From positions 62,001 to 126,000 of the forward strand of contig CABHOK010000003.1 of NCBI GenBank assembly GCA_902168205.1: 64,000 nucleotides of DNA, written 5' to 3'. The notes below the pieces were generated by a model, which saw only the letters and a list, made by a program, of their open reading frames with translations, had not been told where the DNA came from and did not search any database. The translations under genes were made by a program, and so were the position numbers. Source of the stretch: an uncultured Chitinophaga sp. (GTDB lineage Bacteria > Bacteroidota > Bacteroidia > Cytophagales > Cyclobacteriaceae). This document shows positions 35,698 through 45,196 of the stretch, in pieces (position 1 is the first letter of the stretch; each line of letters opens with the position of its first letter).

Positions 35698-35858
35698 GGT
35701 ATATAATACGTTGTTGTGATGAGGGGCAGTGCGTTAAATAACTCGTGTAAAAAACATTCATCATCTTGCGCAGTTACAAAGCGTACAACGAAGGTATAAG
35801 GAGTACAATGGACACCTTAAATAGTGAAGAAGAGAATAGACTGCATAATTATTATAGT

Positions 35859-38800
35859 ATGAAAATGAAATATACCGGAAGGGTTGAGAAGCGAAGCATA
35901 GTACAGAAGGTATATGCGATGGTGTGGTGCCTGCTAATAACAAGTACTTTTCTAACGAACAGCGTATGGGCGCAAACCGAAAGCTATACGTGGAACAACG
36001 TAGCGATTGGTGGCGGAGGTTTTGTTTCAGGTATAATTGCCAGTAAAACGAAGCAAGGTTTGATATATGCGCGGACGGATGTAGGTGGTGCATATCGCTG
36101 GGATGCCGATAACAGCAAATGGATTCCGTTGCTGGACTGGACATCCGAAGATCAGGTTGGATACCAGGGCGTAGAGTCGCTGGCTACCGATCCCGTTGAA
36201 CCCAATAAAGTATATATGCTGGTAGGCACGTCATACTTTAACAACGGTAAGACTGCTATACTTCGCTCGTCTGATTATGGTAATACATTTTCGATAACAG
36301 ATGTTACTTCGCAATTTAAAGCTCACGGTAATGGTATGGGAAGACAAACCGGAGAGAAACTGGTGGTTGACCCGAATAGTAATAATATACTTCTGTGTGG
36401 AACACGGTATAACGGTTTATTCAAAAGCACAGACTCAGGTGTAACGTGGACGCGATTGTCCGGATTGAACATCACAACTACGCCTACACCAACATCAACG
36501 AACAGCGCGAGCGATGCCAACGGAATCAGTTTTGTTGTGCTCGATCCTTCTACAGGCTCATCAGGTTCTGCTACTCAAACGATCATTGCTGGTGTTAGCC
36601 GCACAGGTGATAATAATCTTTATCGCAGCGATGATGGTGGCGCTACCTTTTCGGCTATCACTTCAGCGCCTACGTCACTAATGCCGCATCGCGCTGTATT
36701 GGCAAGTGATCGTAGTCTATATATCACGTATGCAACGGGGTTAGGTCCTTGGGATGTACAAGGCAGCGGTCAGATATGGAAGTATAATTTGCAAAGCGGA
36801 ACGTGGACGAATATTACTCCTTCTTTTTCGGGATCATTCGGAGGTATCAGCGTTGATCCTGCAAATCCTAATCGCTTGGTTGCTTCTACCGTTAATATAT
36901 ACTATACACAGGATAAGACTTATGGTTCGTATGGTGATCGTATGTTTCTGAGTACAGATGGCGGTACTACCTGGACGGATGTTGTTGACAGAGGATTCAG
37001 TGTAGATCCCCAGGGAGTAACCTGGATAAATGGTCAGTCTATACATTGGGCAGGTTCTATAGAATTTGATCCGTTTGATACCCAAAAAGTATGGGTAATT
37101 TCCGGTAACGGTGTTTTTCAAACAGATAATATAGACGCAACAGCAGGTGTGTGGAAGTTTCAGGTTAAGGAATTGGAAGAAACTGTATTACTGGATATAG
37201 TAAGTATACCAAACGGACCGATGGTTAGTGTGATTGGAGATTATGACGGATTCAGACACACCGATGTAACACAATATGCACCTCGCCATACACCGAGTGT
37301 AGGAACTACAACTGGTATAGCGTACGCTTCACTCAATCCAAACATTATGCTTCGGGCAGGAGCAAAGACTGTAAATAGTGTGCAGGTTGGTGCCCTGTTC
37401 TACTCTACGGATATGGGTATATCCTGGACTGAATGTGCAACGACTAAAGGATACAGAGGAAATATAGCTATAGCTGCCGATGGCGGAACATTTTTACATT
37501 GTCCTGAAGGATCAAGTATAACCTACAGGTCAGTCGATCAGGGAAAAACGTGGACTGCCGTTACGGGATTAAGTATCAGTAATGCGCGTCCGGTAGCCGA
37601 TCCGTTGGTGCCTGCTAAATTCTATGCTTACAATAGTAGTTCAGGAGCTTTATTTGTAAGTACAAACGGAGGAACTTCTTTTATTTCATCCGGTACTCCC
37701 GGAGCAAGTGGTTCCGCAATAATCCGAACAGCTCCATATCGTGAAGGGGATGTATGGGTGCCATTATATAGTGGTGGATTGACACGTTCAACCAACTCCG
37801 GTCAGACTTTCGTAAAGCTTAGCAATGTTACCTATTGCGCAGCTGTTGGTTTTGGTAAAGCTGCTTCCGGACAATCATATCCTGCGATCTATATATGGGG
37901 AACGGTAAACAGCATTCGCGGAGTACACCGCTCCACAGACGAAGGTGCAACCTGGACACGCGTAAACGATGATGATCATCAATACGGTGGTCTTGCCAAC
38001 GGTCAGGCTATAATTGGTGATATGAATGTGTTCGGAAGATTCTATATGAGCGCTTCAGGAAGAGGTATTATCTATGGAGAATCAAGTGAGACTTGTGTCC
38101 CAACGAACATTATTCCCTATATATCTGTAAACGGAGAAACAGCTAGCCAAACTGCGTATACTTCTGTTGTAAACGGAGCGACTGTTAAGTTAAGTCCGGA
38201 GCCAACATCAGGCGGATCGTGGAGCTGGACAGGACCAAACAGCTTTACGTCTTCAGACCGGGAAGTTTCGATTGCCAATATTCAATCCAGTGGTATATAT
38301 ACCGCTACCTATACAGATGCCAATGGGTGCGTAAGTGCTGCACAAACATTTGCTCTGGCGGTAGTGGCGCAGGCTGTATTGGTAAAAAGTATATCAGTAA
38401 AAGGAACAGGAGATCTTGCCACGATTGATCAGAAAAGTGGTACGCTTCAATTAGTCGCGACTGTTAGCCCGGTAAACGCCACCAATCAAAGTGTAACCTG
38501 GAGTATACCTAACAATACAGGTATCGCTACAATATCTTCAACTGGATTACTTACAGCCGTTGGCGATGGCGTTGCAACGGTACGCGCCACAGCGAAAGAC
38601 GGCTCTGGTATTTACGGTGAAGTTGCAATAACGATCACAAATCAAACCGTAACTTCAATTGAAGAAGATATAAGTGCACGTTTCGGCATTTATCCGAACC
38701 CGGTATCAACAACGCTTACGATCGACAATGCGAGTACGGTAAAACAAGTAACGTTTCATGATCTGCGCGGACAACAAATCAAATCATTGTCCAACAACAA

Positions 38801-38906
38801 AAGCTCTCTTATAATTTCATTGGATAATGTGCCGGCAGGCGTTTATATCATGGAGTTGACAGATAGTAAGGATATCCGGTATGTTAAAAGAGTAGTGAAG
38901 TATTAG
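35859..38906 (+). CDS. GH74 xyloglucanase with Ig-like domain and T9SS tail
   Basis: The start is uncertain: ATG 35859 gives a long signal peptide ending NSVWAQ; earlier ATGs at 35766 and 35808 add polar residues. About 1015 residues. Two seven-bladed propellers form the GH74 enzyme: the first has VAIGGGGFVSGII and Asp74 in ARTDVGGAYRWD, and the second catalytic Asp is probably Asp404 (SIEFDPFD). Then a PKD-like segment, a BIG_2-type Ig domain (VSPVNATNQSVTWS) and a type IX sorting domain (IYPNPVSTTLTIDN...). It should be secreted and cut the xyloglucan backbone. Ends at the terminator at 38928. Confidence 0.85.
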   Translation: MKMKYTGRVEKRSIVQKVYAMVWCLLITSTFLTNSVWAQTESYTWNNVAIGGGGFVSGIIASKTKQGLIYARTDVGGAYRWDADNSKWIPLLDWTSEDQVGYQGVESLATDPVEPNKVYMLVGTSYFNNGKTAILRSSDYGNTFSITDVTSQFKAHGNGMGRQTGEKLVVDPNSNNILLCGTRYNGLFKSTDSGVTWTRLSGLNITTTPTPTSTNSASDANGISFVVLDPSTGSSGSATQTIIAGVSRTGDNNLYRSDDGGATFSAITSAPTSLMPHRAVLASDRSLYITYATGLGPWDVQGSGQIWKYNLQSGTWTNITPSFSGSFGGISVDPANPNRLVASTVNIYYTQDKTYGSYGDRMFLSTDGGTTWTDVVDRGFSVDPQGVTWINGQSIHWAGSIEFDPFDTQKVWVISGNGVFQTDNIDATAGVWKFQVKELEETVLLDIVSIPNGPMVSVIGDYDGFRHTDVTQYAPRHTPSVGTTTGIAYASLNPNIMLRAGAKTVNSVQVGALFYSTDMGISWTECATTKGYRGNIAIAADGGTFLHCPEGSSITYRSVDQGKTWTAVTGLSISNARPVADPLVPAKFYAYNSSSGALFVSTNGGTSFISSGTPGASGSAIIRTAPYREGDVWVPLYSGGLTRSTNSGQTFVKLSNVTYCAAVGFGKAASGQSYPAIYIWGTVNSIRGVHRSTDEGATWTRVNDDDHQYGGLANGQAIIGDMNVFGRFYMSASGRGIIYGESSETCVPTNIIPYISVNGETASQTAYTSVVNGATVKLSPEPTSGGSWSWTGPNSFTSSDREVSIANIQSSGIYTATYTDANGCVSAAQTFALAVVAQAVLVKSISVKGTGDLATIDQKSGTLQLVATVSPVNATNQSVTWSIPNNTGIATISSTGLLTAVGDGVATVRATAKDGSGIYGEVAITITNQTVTSIEEDISARFGIYPNPVSTTLTIDNASTVKQVTFHDLRGQQIKSLSNNKSSLIISLDNVPAGVYIMELTDSKDIRYVKRVVKY

Positions 38907-38927
38907 CTATAGTAAACTATAAATTGC

Positions 38928-38961
38928 AAGCTTCCATTCTGTTTGAATGGAAGCTTTTTTT
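38928..38961 (+). terminator. Intrinsic terminator after GH74
   Basis: AAGCTTCCATTC pairs with GAATGGAAGCTT (12 bp, 5-nt loop) and runs into TTTTTT. It also shows that the following ORF should start after it, at 38972. Confidence 0.9.
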
Positions 38962-38971
38962 ATACTATAAA

Positions 38972-39538
38972 ATGAAAGATTCTATGTTGGCACGTTTTGC
39001 GATTGTACTTATTTTTATTGTAGGATGTTCGCATGATAAAGTCCGCTCAGACAGAGGCAGGTATAATCAGTTAGCCAGTGTGGCATTCGTTGATAATTTT
39101 GAAAAATATGATTTCGGAACTTTGAGTGGTTCTGAGAAATGTATTCTCAAGGAAACAATAGCAAATGATTTAGATGAGATGAATGACTGGCGTACCGTGA
39201 CAATAGAAAACAGATTTCAAGTCAGAACGTATCATACACAGTACCTGGATTTGGATTTTGCGTTTGTAAAATGTGGAGATCGTTTTAATTTTATAACATT
39301 GCCGGATGTCGTGAGTTACATCTACGATCTACGGTATCATTATAAGGAAGAGGGTGATGGTGGCGACTGGATTCTGAAAGACTCCTCTGCCGTGTATACC
39401 ATAAATTCAACATTGTTAAATGAATTTTTAAACGATAGTATTTCTGCTATTAAGAACCGATCTGTCTTTGAAAAGGCAACGCTGCTTAATCGCTTGATAC
39501 CCGAAATATTTTTATTCTCCTTTTTTTCGCTCAATTAG
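38972..39538 (+). CDS. Lipoprotein of unknown function, 188 aa
   Basis: Start set at ATG 38972, because the longer frame from 38924 would begin inside the upstream terminator. The leader ends IFIVGC (lipoprotein). The mature part is alpha/beta, acidic, with no recognised domain. It looks distantly like the gene at 39850: both have a Cys in a KC/SC followed by a hydrophobic helix and a DFAF/SFAM strand near residue 100. Probably a weakly conserved paralogue. First of a run of plus-strand lipoprotein genes. Confidence 0.55.
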   Translation: MKDSMLARFAIVLIFIVGCSHDKVRSDRGRYNQLASVAFVDNFEKYDFGTLSGSEKCILKETIANDLDEMNDWRTVTIENRFQVRTYHTQYLDLDFAFVKCGDRFNFITLPDVVSYIYDLRYHYKEEGDGGDWILKDSSAVYTINSTLLNEFLNDSISAIKNRSVFEKATLLNRLIPEIFLFSFFSLN

Positions 39539-39557
39539 TTTATATCAGTTTAAAAAT

Positions 39558-39821
39558 ATGATCGATGAGCAAATTAATACAGGAGAAATGAGTAGTGAAG
39601 ATTATAGTAAAGTAAGGAAGCTTATAGAGCCTGTGCATCCTTCGGTTGTGAATTTGTCTTACATCTTCTTTCTAGAACGCGTTGGTTGGATATTATTAAA
39701 CTATCCAGAGGAAAATTTAGAGGGCAACAAAGTAAAAGTAGATGCTTACTTTATAGCAGTTCGGAAAAGAAGCAGTATTGTGCACGGTGAGGAACATGCG
39801 AAGTATTTAAAATGTCTATAA
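39558..39821 (+). CDS. Small hypothetical protein, 87 aa
   Basis: ATG frame 19 bp after the preceding lipoprotein gene and 28 bp before the next. It is soluble, with an amphipathic N-terminus (MIDEQINTGEMSSEDYSKV) and a hydrophobic middle (SYIFFLERVGWILLNY), and lacks a signal. It could be a fragment of the neighbouring gene family rather than a separate protein. No family recognised. Confidence 0.4.
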   Translation: MIDEQINTGEMSSEDYSKVRKLIEPVHPSVVNLSYIFFLERVGWILLNYPEENLEGNKVKVDAYFIAVRKRSSIVHGEEHAKYLKCL

Positions 39822-39849
39822 CAATTCGGTTAACATTTGAAAGTGAGTC

Positions 39850-40611
39850 ATGAGACGAATTTTGCTCAATAATTTATTGTTCACTGCTTTGATATACCTG
39901 TCATCAGGTTGCTCGTTTACGAATGAAAGTTCTCAACAGGATTTTGATAGCCTGGTCGTTAATTCTTTCAGTCGGTATAATCAAAATGCATTAAGTCAAT
40001 ATGATAGCTGCTTTGTTGTAAATAGTATAAAGAGAGAATTGAGTCAAATGGGTGGAGGCTTGCTGCACAGGCTTTACGGACTAGAAATCTTATCGTACAC
40101 TGTCCCGTATACAAACTTCTCGTTTGCCATGGTGAGGCCGACCGATGAAACAGACTGGATGTTTTTCGGAGCATTCGAATACTATATACTAAGTCATTCT
40201 AATCAAGCTGATTCGGCAAAACTAATTGCTATAGAAAACGACAATTTAAATGTATTGGTGAATAAACTTTTTACACCAGGATCTGTGTTGTCTGATACTT
40301 TTTCACTGAAGATATTCTTGCATGAACTTTACTATGAAAATCATAACGGGTTGTATAGGCCAATATTTGATGAAGATGTTCGCATCCCGAATCTTACTGA
40401 GTACTTAACGAAGGAGCAGATCGGTTTACTAGGCGAAGGCGATGACTTGATCGTTTTTAAGGATGACTTTTGGGGTTTGGCTATATTTAAAAGGGCTGTG
40501 ACCGATAATAAGATTGTAATCAAGCAATTCGTTTTCCCTTTTGGGAAGTATAAATTCCTAAGCGGCTTGGATGTTCCGCCTCCGTTCCGGGACTGTGATC
40601 ATTTAGATTAG
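39850..40611 (+). CDS. Lipoprotein of unknown function, 253 aa
   Basis: The leader ends YLSSGC (Cys21), so it is a lipoprotein. The mature domain of about 230 residues has no recognised motif; segments YDSCFVVNSIKREL and TNFSFAMVRP weakly echo the gene at 38972. It is 28 bp after the 87-residue ORF and about 90 bp before a pair of duplicated lipoproteins. Function unknown; it could be surface-exposed. Confidence 0.55.
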   Translation: MRRILLNNLLFTALIYLSSGCSFTNESSQQDFDSLVVNSFSRYNQNALSQYDSCFVVNSIKRELSQMGGGLLHRLYGLEILSYTVPYTNFSFAMVRPTDETDWMFFGAFEYYILSHSNQADSAKLIAIENDNLNVLVNKLFTPGSVLSDTFSLKIFLHELYYENHNGLYRPIFDEDVRIPNLTEYLTKEQIGLLGEGDDLIVFKDDFWGLAIFKRAVTDNKIVIKQFVFPFGKYKFLSGLDVPPPFRDCDHLD

Positions 40612-40701
40612 TTTTCTTCTTTAGGTAAATCCTGCAGGTGTGAAGGAGTATTGTCAATTTTTGAAATTGAACTATATTGGCCTTCCCAACCCTGATGAGC
40701 G

Positions 40702-41481
40702 ATGAAAAAGTTACTTGCTATGATGCTGGCGACATCTGTTCTATATGTTGCCTGTTCCGATTCTGATGATGTTCAGCCACGACCAAAGCCAGGAAGTATA
40801 AATGCCGTATACCTGATTGATAAAGAGACGCATACTCCTTTGAATGTAGTGGGTGGCAATTCTAAATTCGAATACTCGGGTGATAAGGTAATAAAACGTA
40901 TCGGAGGATTTATCGCGATTCCTACTTCCAGTGGTTTTTCGTGGCTCTATACTGAAAGTATCTATGACTCGGTTCAGTATCTCAATAAGAATACAGTCCG
41001 GATATTCACAGCCGATAATTTTGAAGAACTGAATGTCGCTTCCAATGAGCGGGAGATAACGTTAGAGGACGGACGCATGGTTAGAAAAATAACAGCTACC
41101 AATCTTGAAACCGGTGAAGCCGCTGACACAATCTTCTACTATTACAATGCACAAAACCGGATTGAGAGAACCGAACAGCATTTTGAGTGGACTATAATTA
41201 CCAGCACCTATACATTTGATGCTGGCGGCAACCTGACGAAAATATCCGGTGTGAAAAAATATCGCGATGGTGAAGTTGCTATAACCACGGAAGAAACCTT
41301 TGGTGGTTATGATAATAAACCGAACCCACTTAAAGGACTTTGCTTGTGGCAAGACTACTACTACCGCTCACTTTCCAGTAATAATTTTACATCCTATACC
41401 TATACTTCCGGCAGCACAGAGGAAACCAAGAATTGGACCCTCGTTTACGACATTAACGGAAATGTAGATTATTCGAAATAA
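40702..41481 (+). CDS. Lipoprotein, tandem copy 1
   Basis: 259 residues. Leader MKKLLAMMLATSVLYVAC followed by an acidic SDSDDVQPRP linker, typical of a surface-exposed lipoprotein. The body is beta-rich, with YYYNAQNRIERTEQHFEW and TYTFDAGGNLTKISGV recalling the repeat units of YD/RHS-like proteins, and the end is YDINGNVDYSK. The next gene (41649-42443) is a close duplicate. No known function; such Bacteroidota proteins with NGN repeats are often secreted. Confidence 0.65.
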   Translation: MKKLLAMMLATSVLYVACSDSDDVQPRPKPGSINAVYLIDKETHTPLNVVGGNSKFEYSGDKVIKRIGGFIAIPTSSGFSWLYTESIYDSVQYLNKNTVRIFTADNFEELNVASNEREITLEDGRMVRKITATNLETGEAADTIFYYYNAQNRIERTEQHFEWTIITSTYTFDAGGNLTKISGVKKYRDGEVAITTEETFGGYDNKPNPLKGLCLWQDYYYRSLSSNNFTSYTYTSGSTEETKNWTLVYDINGNVDYSK

Positions 41482-41648
41482 GATATTTCCTGTAAACGAA
41501 GCACAGTGTTTTGTTTTTATATAATCTGCGTAAATCTCTGTCTGCGGGAGAATGTATAGGGGTGTCTATAATTTGGCAAGGGTAATGTGCTCTGGCATTT
41601 GCCTGTTTTTAAAATAGCGTTATCTTGCTATACTAACTCTGCCGAGCG

Positions 41649-42443
41649 ATGAAAAAGTTATTTGCTATGATACTGGCAACGTCTGTGTTATATGTTGCCT
41701 GCTCTGATTCTGATGATGTTCAGCCTCGGCCGCACCCTGAAAGTATAAGTGCTGTGTACCTGATGGATAACGAGCAACAACATAATCCAATCAATTTAGT
41801 GGGTGGCAATTCTATATTCGAATATACCGGTGATAAAGTGATAAAGCGCATAGGAGGATTTATCGTCACTAATCCCGCCACAGGTTTGCCATGGATCTAT
41901 ACCAAAGACGTCTATGACTCGGTTGTGTATCTCAATAAGAATACAATCAGGATATTTGCGGCTATTAATTTTGAAGGACGGACTATAGAGCCTAACGAAC
42001 GAGAGATAACGTTAGAAGATGATCGCCCGGTTAGAAAAATAACAGCCATCGATCTTGAAACCGGTAAACGTGCTGATACAATCTTCTACTACTACGATGC
42101 GCAAAATCGGATCGAAAGGACCGAGCAACATTTTGATTGGATTATAATTACCAGAACCTATACGTTTAATGCAACTGGCAACCTGATTAAAATCTCTGGT
42201 GTGATAAAAAACTCGGGCGGAGTAATGTATACGACAGAAGAAACCTTTGGTGGTTATGACGACAGGCCCAACCCGCTCAAAGGACTTTGTCTATGGCCAG
42301 ACTATTTCTATCGATCACTCTCTAATAATAATTTTACAACCTATACCTATATTGCCGAAGGCGCATATTTCGGAGTCAAAGAAGAATCCAGGAACTGGAC
42401 ACTCGTCTATGACAGCAATGGAAATGTAGATTATTCAAAATAA
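41649..42443 (+). CDS. Lipoprotein, tandem copy 2
   Basis: 264 residues, aligned to copy 1 over its whole length with near identity at both ends (MKKL.AM.LATSVLYVACSDSDDVQPRP; ETFGGYD..PNPLKGLCLW; LVYDSNGNVDYSK). It differs mostly in the middle and has a seven-residue insert (EGAYFGV region) near the C-terminus. A lipoprotein by its leader. The pair arose by tandem duplication. Ends before a terminator shared with the opposing ffh gene. Confidence 0.65.
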   Translation: MKKLFAMILATSVLYVACSDSDDVQPRPHPESISAVYLMDNEQQHNPINLVGGNSIFEYTGDKVIKRIGGFIVTNPATGLPWIYTKDVYDSVVYLNKNTIRIFAAINFEGRTIEPNEREITLEDDRPVRKITAIDLETGKRADTIFYYYDAQNRIERTEQHFDWIIITRTYTFNATGNLIKISGVIKNSGGVMYTTEETFGGYDDRPNPLKGLCLWPDYFYRSLSNNNFTTYTYIAEGAYFGVKEESRNWTLVYDSNGNVDYSK

Positions 42444-42460
42444 TATATACCTATAAAACA

Positions 42461-42490
42461 AAAGGTGTTGCTCATTTGAACAACACCTTT
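42461..42490. terminator. Terminator between convergent genes
   Basis: AAAGGTGTTG pairs with CAACACCTTT across a 10-nt loop, followed by ATTTATA on the plus strand. The opposing gene ffh ends 53 bases beyond it. Confidence 0.75.
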
Positions 42491-42542
42491 ATTTATACTC
42501 TGTGTAAATCTGTCCCGATAACTATCGAGAGTCGGAACCCAA

Positions 42543-43874
42543 TTACTTCCCAAACGGATTCAAAGCCGACAGCGCGCGCTTACCACCACCCATCTTGTTC
42601 ATCGTCTTCATCATTTTGCGCATGTCGCTGAATTGTTTCAGCAGTTGATTTACCTGTTGGATAGAAGTACCGCTACCAACAGCAATTCTGTTTTTGCGAC
42701 TGCCGTTGATGATATCCGGATTCTCGCGTTCTTCCAGTGTCATGGAGCGGATGATGGCTTCTACCGGTTTAAAGGAGTTGTCATCTATATCTATATCTTT
42801 TATAGCCTTGCCCATGCCGGGTATCATGCCTAAAAGATCTTTCATGTTACCCATCTTCTTTACCTGCTCGAGTTGAGACAGGAAGTCGTTGAAGTCGAAC
42901 TGGTTTTTACGGATCTTCTTGTTGAGTCGCGCAGCTTCTTCCTGGTCGAAAGCCTGTTGAGCTTTTTCAACAAGGGTTACAACGTCACCCATACCGAGGA
43001 TACGACTCGCCATACGATCGGGATAGAATCGATCGATCGCTTCCATCTTCTCACCTGTACTTACGAACTTGATCGGCTTGTCAACCACTCTGCGAATAGA
43101 AAGCGCAGCACCACCGCGTGTATCACCATCGAGCTTGGTAAGAACAACACCGTTGAAATTCAAACGATCATTGAATGCCTTCGCTGTATTCACGGCATCC
43201 TGACCCGTCATCGAGTCAACAACGAAAAGTGTTTCTGAGGGATTGAGCGCTTCTTTCAAACGCGCAATCTCATTCATCATCTCTTCGTCAACCGCGAGAC
43301 GACCTGCTGTATCGACTATAACAATTCTATGATTGTTTTTCTTGGCGTGTTCGATCGCGGCTTTTGCAATCTTGACAGCGTCTTTGTTTTCAGGCTCTGC
43401 ATATACCTCTACACCTACCTGCTCGCCTAATACTTTCAATTGGTCGATCGCAGCCGGGCGGTATATATCGCAGGCTGTTAACAACACCGAGCGACCCTGG
43501 CGCTTCAGGTAGTTGGCGAGTTTACCGGAAAATGTAGTTTTACCGGAACCTTGCAGACCGGCAATAAGAATGATAGCAGGTGAGCCGTCAAGCTTGATAT
43601 CTTCACTCTGACCGCCCATCAGACCTGTCAGCTCATCGTTCGTGATCTTTATCAGCAACTGGCTTGGCGAAATGGATGTAAGTACATCCTGACCCATCGC
43701 CTTTTCTTTGATCTCGTCTGTTACCTCTTTGGCAACTTTATAGTTTACGTCCGCATCGATAAGAGCCTTGCGGATTTCTTTTACGGTGGAGGCAACGTTG
43801 ATTTCGGTGATGCTTCCCTGGCCTTTAAGGGTTTGAAAGGCCTTCTCCAGTTTATAACTTAAATTATCGAACAT
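42543..43874 (-). CDS. ffh: Signal recognition particle protein Ffh (SRP54)
   Basis: 443 residues, full length. N domain, then a GTPase domain with the P-loop GLQGSGKTT, the DTAGR motif, and TKLDGDTRGG, and a methionine-rich C-terminal M domain (MRKMMKTMNKMGGGKR) that binds the signal peptide and 4.5S RNA. It delivers nascent membrane proteins to FtsY in the cytoplasm. The 4.5S RNA is not seen in the window. A well-formed promoter lies 108 nt upstream. Confidence 0.97.
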   Translation of the reverse strand: MFDNLSYKLEKAFQTLKGQGSITEINVASTVKEIRKALIDADVNYKVAKEVTDEIKEKAMGQDVLTSISPSQLLIKITNDELTGLMGGQSEDIKLDGSPAIILIAGLQGSGKTTFSGKLANYLKRQGRSVLLTACDIYRPAAIDQLKVLGEQVGVEVYAEPENKDAVKIAKAAIEHAKKNNHRIVIVDTAGRLAVDEEMMNEIARLKEALNPSETLFVVDSMTGQDAVNTAKAFNDRLNFNGVVLTKLDGDTRGGAALSIRRVVDKPIKFVSTGEKMEAIDRFYPDRMASRILGMGDVVTLVEKAQQAFDQEEAARLNKKIRKNQFDFNDFLSQLEQVKKMGNMKDLLGMIPGMGKAIKDIDIDDNSFKPVEAIIRSMTLEERENPDIINGSRKNRIAVGSGTSIQQVNQLLKQFSDMRKMMKTMNKMGGGKRALSALNPFGK

Positions 43875-43981
43875 GGTGTTTGTAATATCTTGATTTAATT
43901 CTTGCCCGCAGATTTCGCTGATTTTCGCAGAAAATACTCAAAAAGCTCCCTGCTATGGTCGATGGAAATCCGGCAAGGGTG

Positions 43982-44013
43982 CAAAGTTAACCCTCCCCGG
44001 ATAGGGAAGCAAA
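43982..44013 (-). promoter_or_regulatory. Promoter of ffh
   Basis: On the minus strand TTTG (44010-44013), 20 nt, then TAACTTTG (43982-43989), an excellent match to the Bacteroidota sigma-A promoter. It predicts a leader of about 100 nt before the ffh ATG. Confidence 0.75.
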
Positions 44014-44021
44014 TTGAGTTT

Positions 44022-45149
44022 TTACACCGTTAAATTTTGTAGCAGCGCTTCGCGGATGCGTTGCTTCAACAGCTCAGCAGCGTGTTTCATGGCGTAGTCT
44101 TCTGAAATGTGCTCGCTGGCGATTGTAATTACTTGGGAAACGCCAAGGTTCTCAAGTTCCTGCGCTGACAGTTCGCACGAACCCGCCACCACGATCAAGC
44201 GCTTGTGATATTTTTGGGCAAGCTGAGCTACACCATTAATAACTTTACCCGACAATGTCTGGCGATCAATTTTCCCTTCGCCTGTTATGATGATGTCGGC
44301 TTGCTTCACGTGCTCTTCAAGTCCGGTAAATTGCATGATGAACTGTATGCCCGGCACAACGGTAAGGCTGGTGAAAACTTGTAGCGATGCCGGTAATCCA
44401 CCACCGGCACCGGCTCCCGGAAAATTTACAGAACGATGAAAAGTTTTTTCGAGAAGTGATGCATAATGCTTGAGACCTTCATCCAATGTCGTGACCATTT
44501 TCTCATCAGCACCTTTCTGCGGAGCAAAAACATGTGCGGCACCGTGAGGTCCGAATAATGGATTGTCTACATCACAAAATATAGTCAGTGCTATATCAGC
44601 AAATCGCGGATGTAGTTGAGAAGTATCGATGGCCTGTATATAGCGCAGACTTTCGCCTGTCGGCTTGAGTTGATTACTGTGGGCATCGAGAAACCGTATA
44701 CCCAACGCTTCTGCCATACCTGTACCTGCATCGTTGGTGGCACTGCCGCCTATACCAAGATAGATTTTTGTTATGCCATGGTCAAGCGCATGCCGAAGGA
44801 GTTCACCGGTTCCGCGCGTGGTGGTGATCATCGGATTGCGTTCTTCTTTCTTCAGCAACTGCAATCCTGATGCTGCCGCCATTTCCATAAAGGCAACAGA
44901 GCCGTTACCGGATATACCATAAGCAGCATTGATTAATCTGTCTAGTGGATCGTGTACCCGTACCGTTGTAAATGTACCGTGACTGAATTTCGTTAAAAGC
45001 TCGCAGGAACCTTCACCGCCATCGGCCAGTGGAAGTGTGGATATCGTTAACGTTTCATTTAGCGCCAGCAACGCACACTTTATCGTATCACAAACTTGTT
45101 GTGCTGTAAGTGAACCTTTGAATTTATCGGGCGCGATCAGGATGTTCAT
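44022..45149 (-). CDS. Glycerate kinase (GarK/GlxK family)
   Basis: 375 residues, full length. The family's start MNILIAPDKFKGSLT, the ADGGEGSCELL segment, GGSATNDAGTGMAEALG, and the C-terminal TGEGKIDRQTLSGKV all fit. It phosphorylates D-glycerate, giving 2-phosphoglycerate in this family; the exact position of phosphorylation cannot be told from the sequence. Cytoplasmic. Lies between ffh and moeA on the same strand, with a 47-bp gap to moeA. Confidence 0.9.
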   Translation of the reverse strand: MNILIAPDKFKGSLTAQQVCDTIKCALLALNETLTISTLPLADGGEGSCELLTKFSHGTFTTVRVHDPLDRLINAAYGISGNGSVAFMEMAAASGLQLLKKEERNPMITTTRGTGELLRHALDHGITKIYLGIGGSATNDAGTGMAEALGIRFLDAHSNQLKPTGESLRYIQAIDTSQLHPRFADIALTIFCDVDNPLFGPHGAAHVFAPQKGADEKMVTTLDEGLKHYASLLEKTFHRSVNFPGAGAGGGLPASLQVFTSLTVVPGIQFIMQFTGLEEHVKQADIIITGEGKIDRQTLSGKVINGVAQLAQKYHKRLIVVAGSCELSAQELENLGVSQVITIASEHISEDYAMKHAAELLKQRIREALLQNLTV

Positions 45150-45196
45150 GTAGCTATACTATAGACTGAACGATATCTTCTGTACAGACTACCGAT

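Noticed and set aside
40702-42443. CRISPR or satellite repeat suggested by the two similar blocks
   Set aside because: The similarity is a coding duplication of two lipoprotein genes; no regular spacer-repeat structure exists anywhere in the window.
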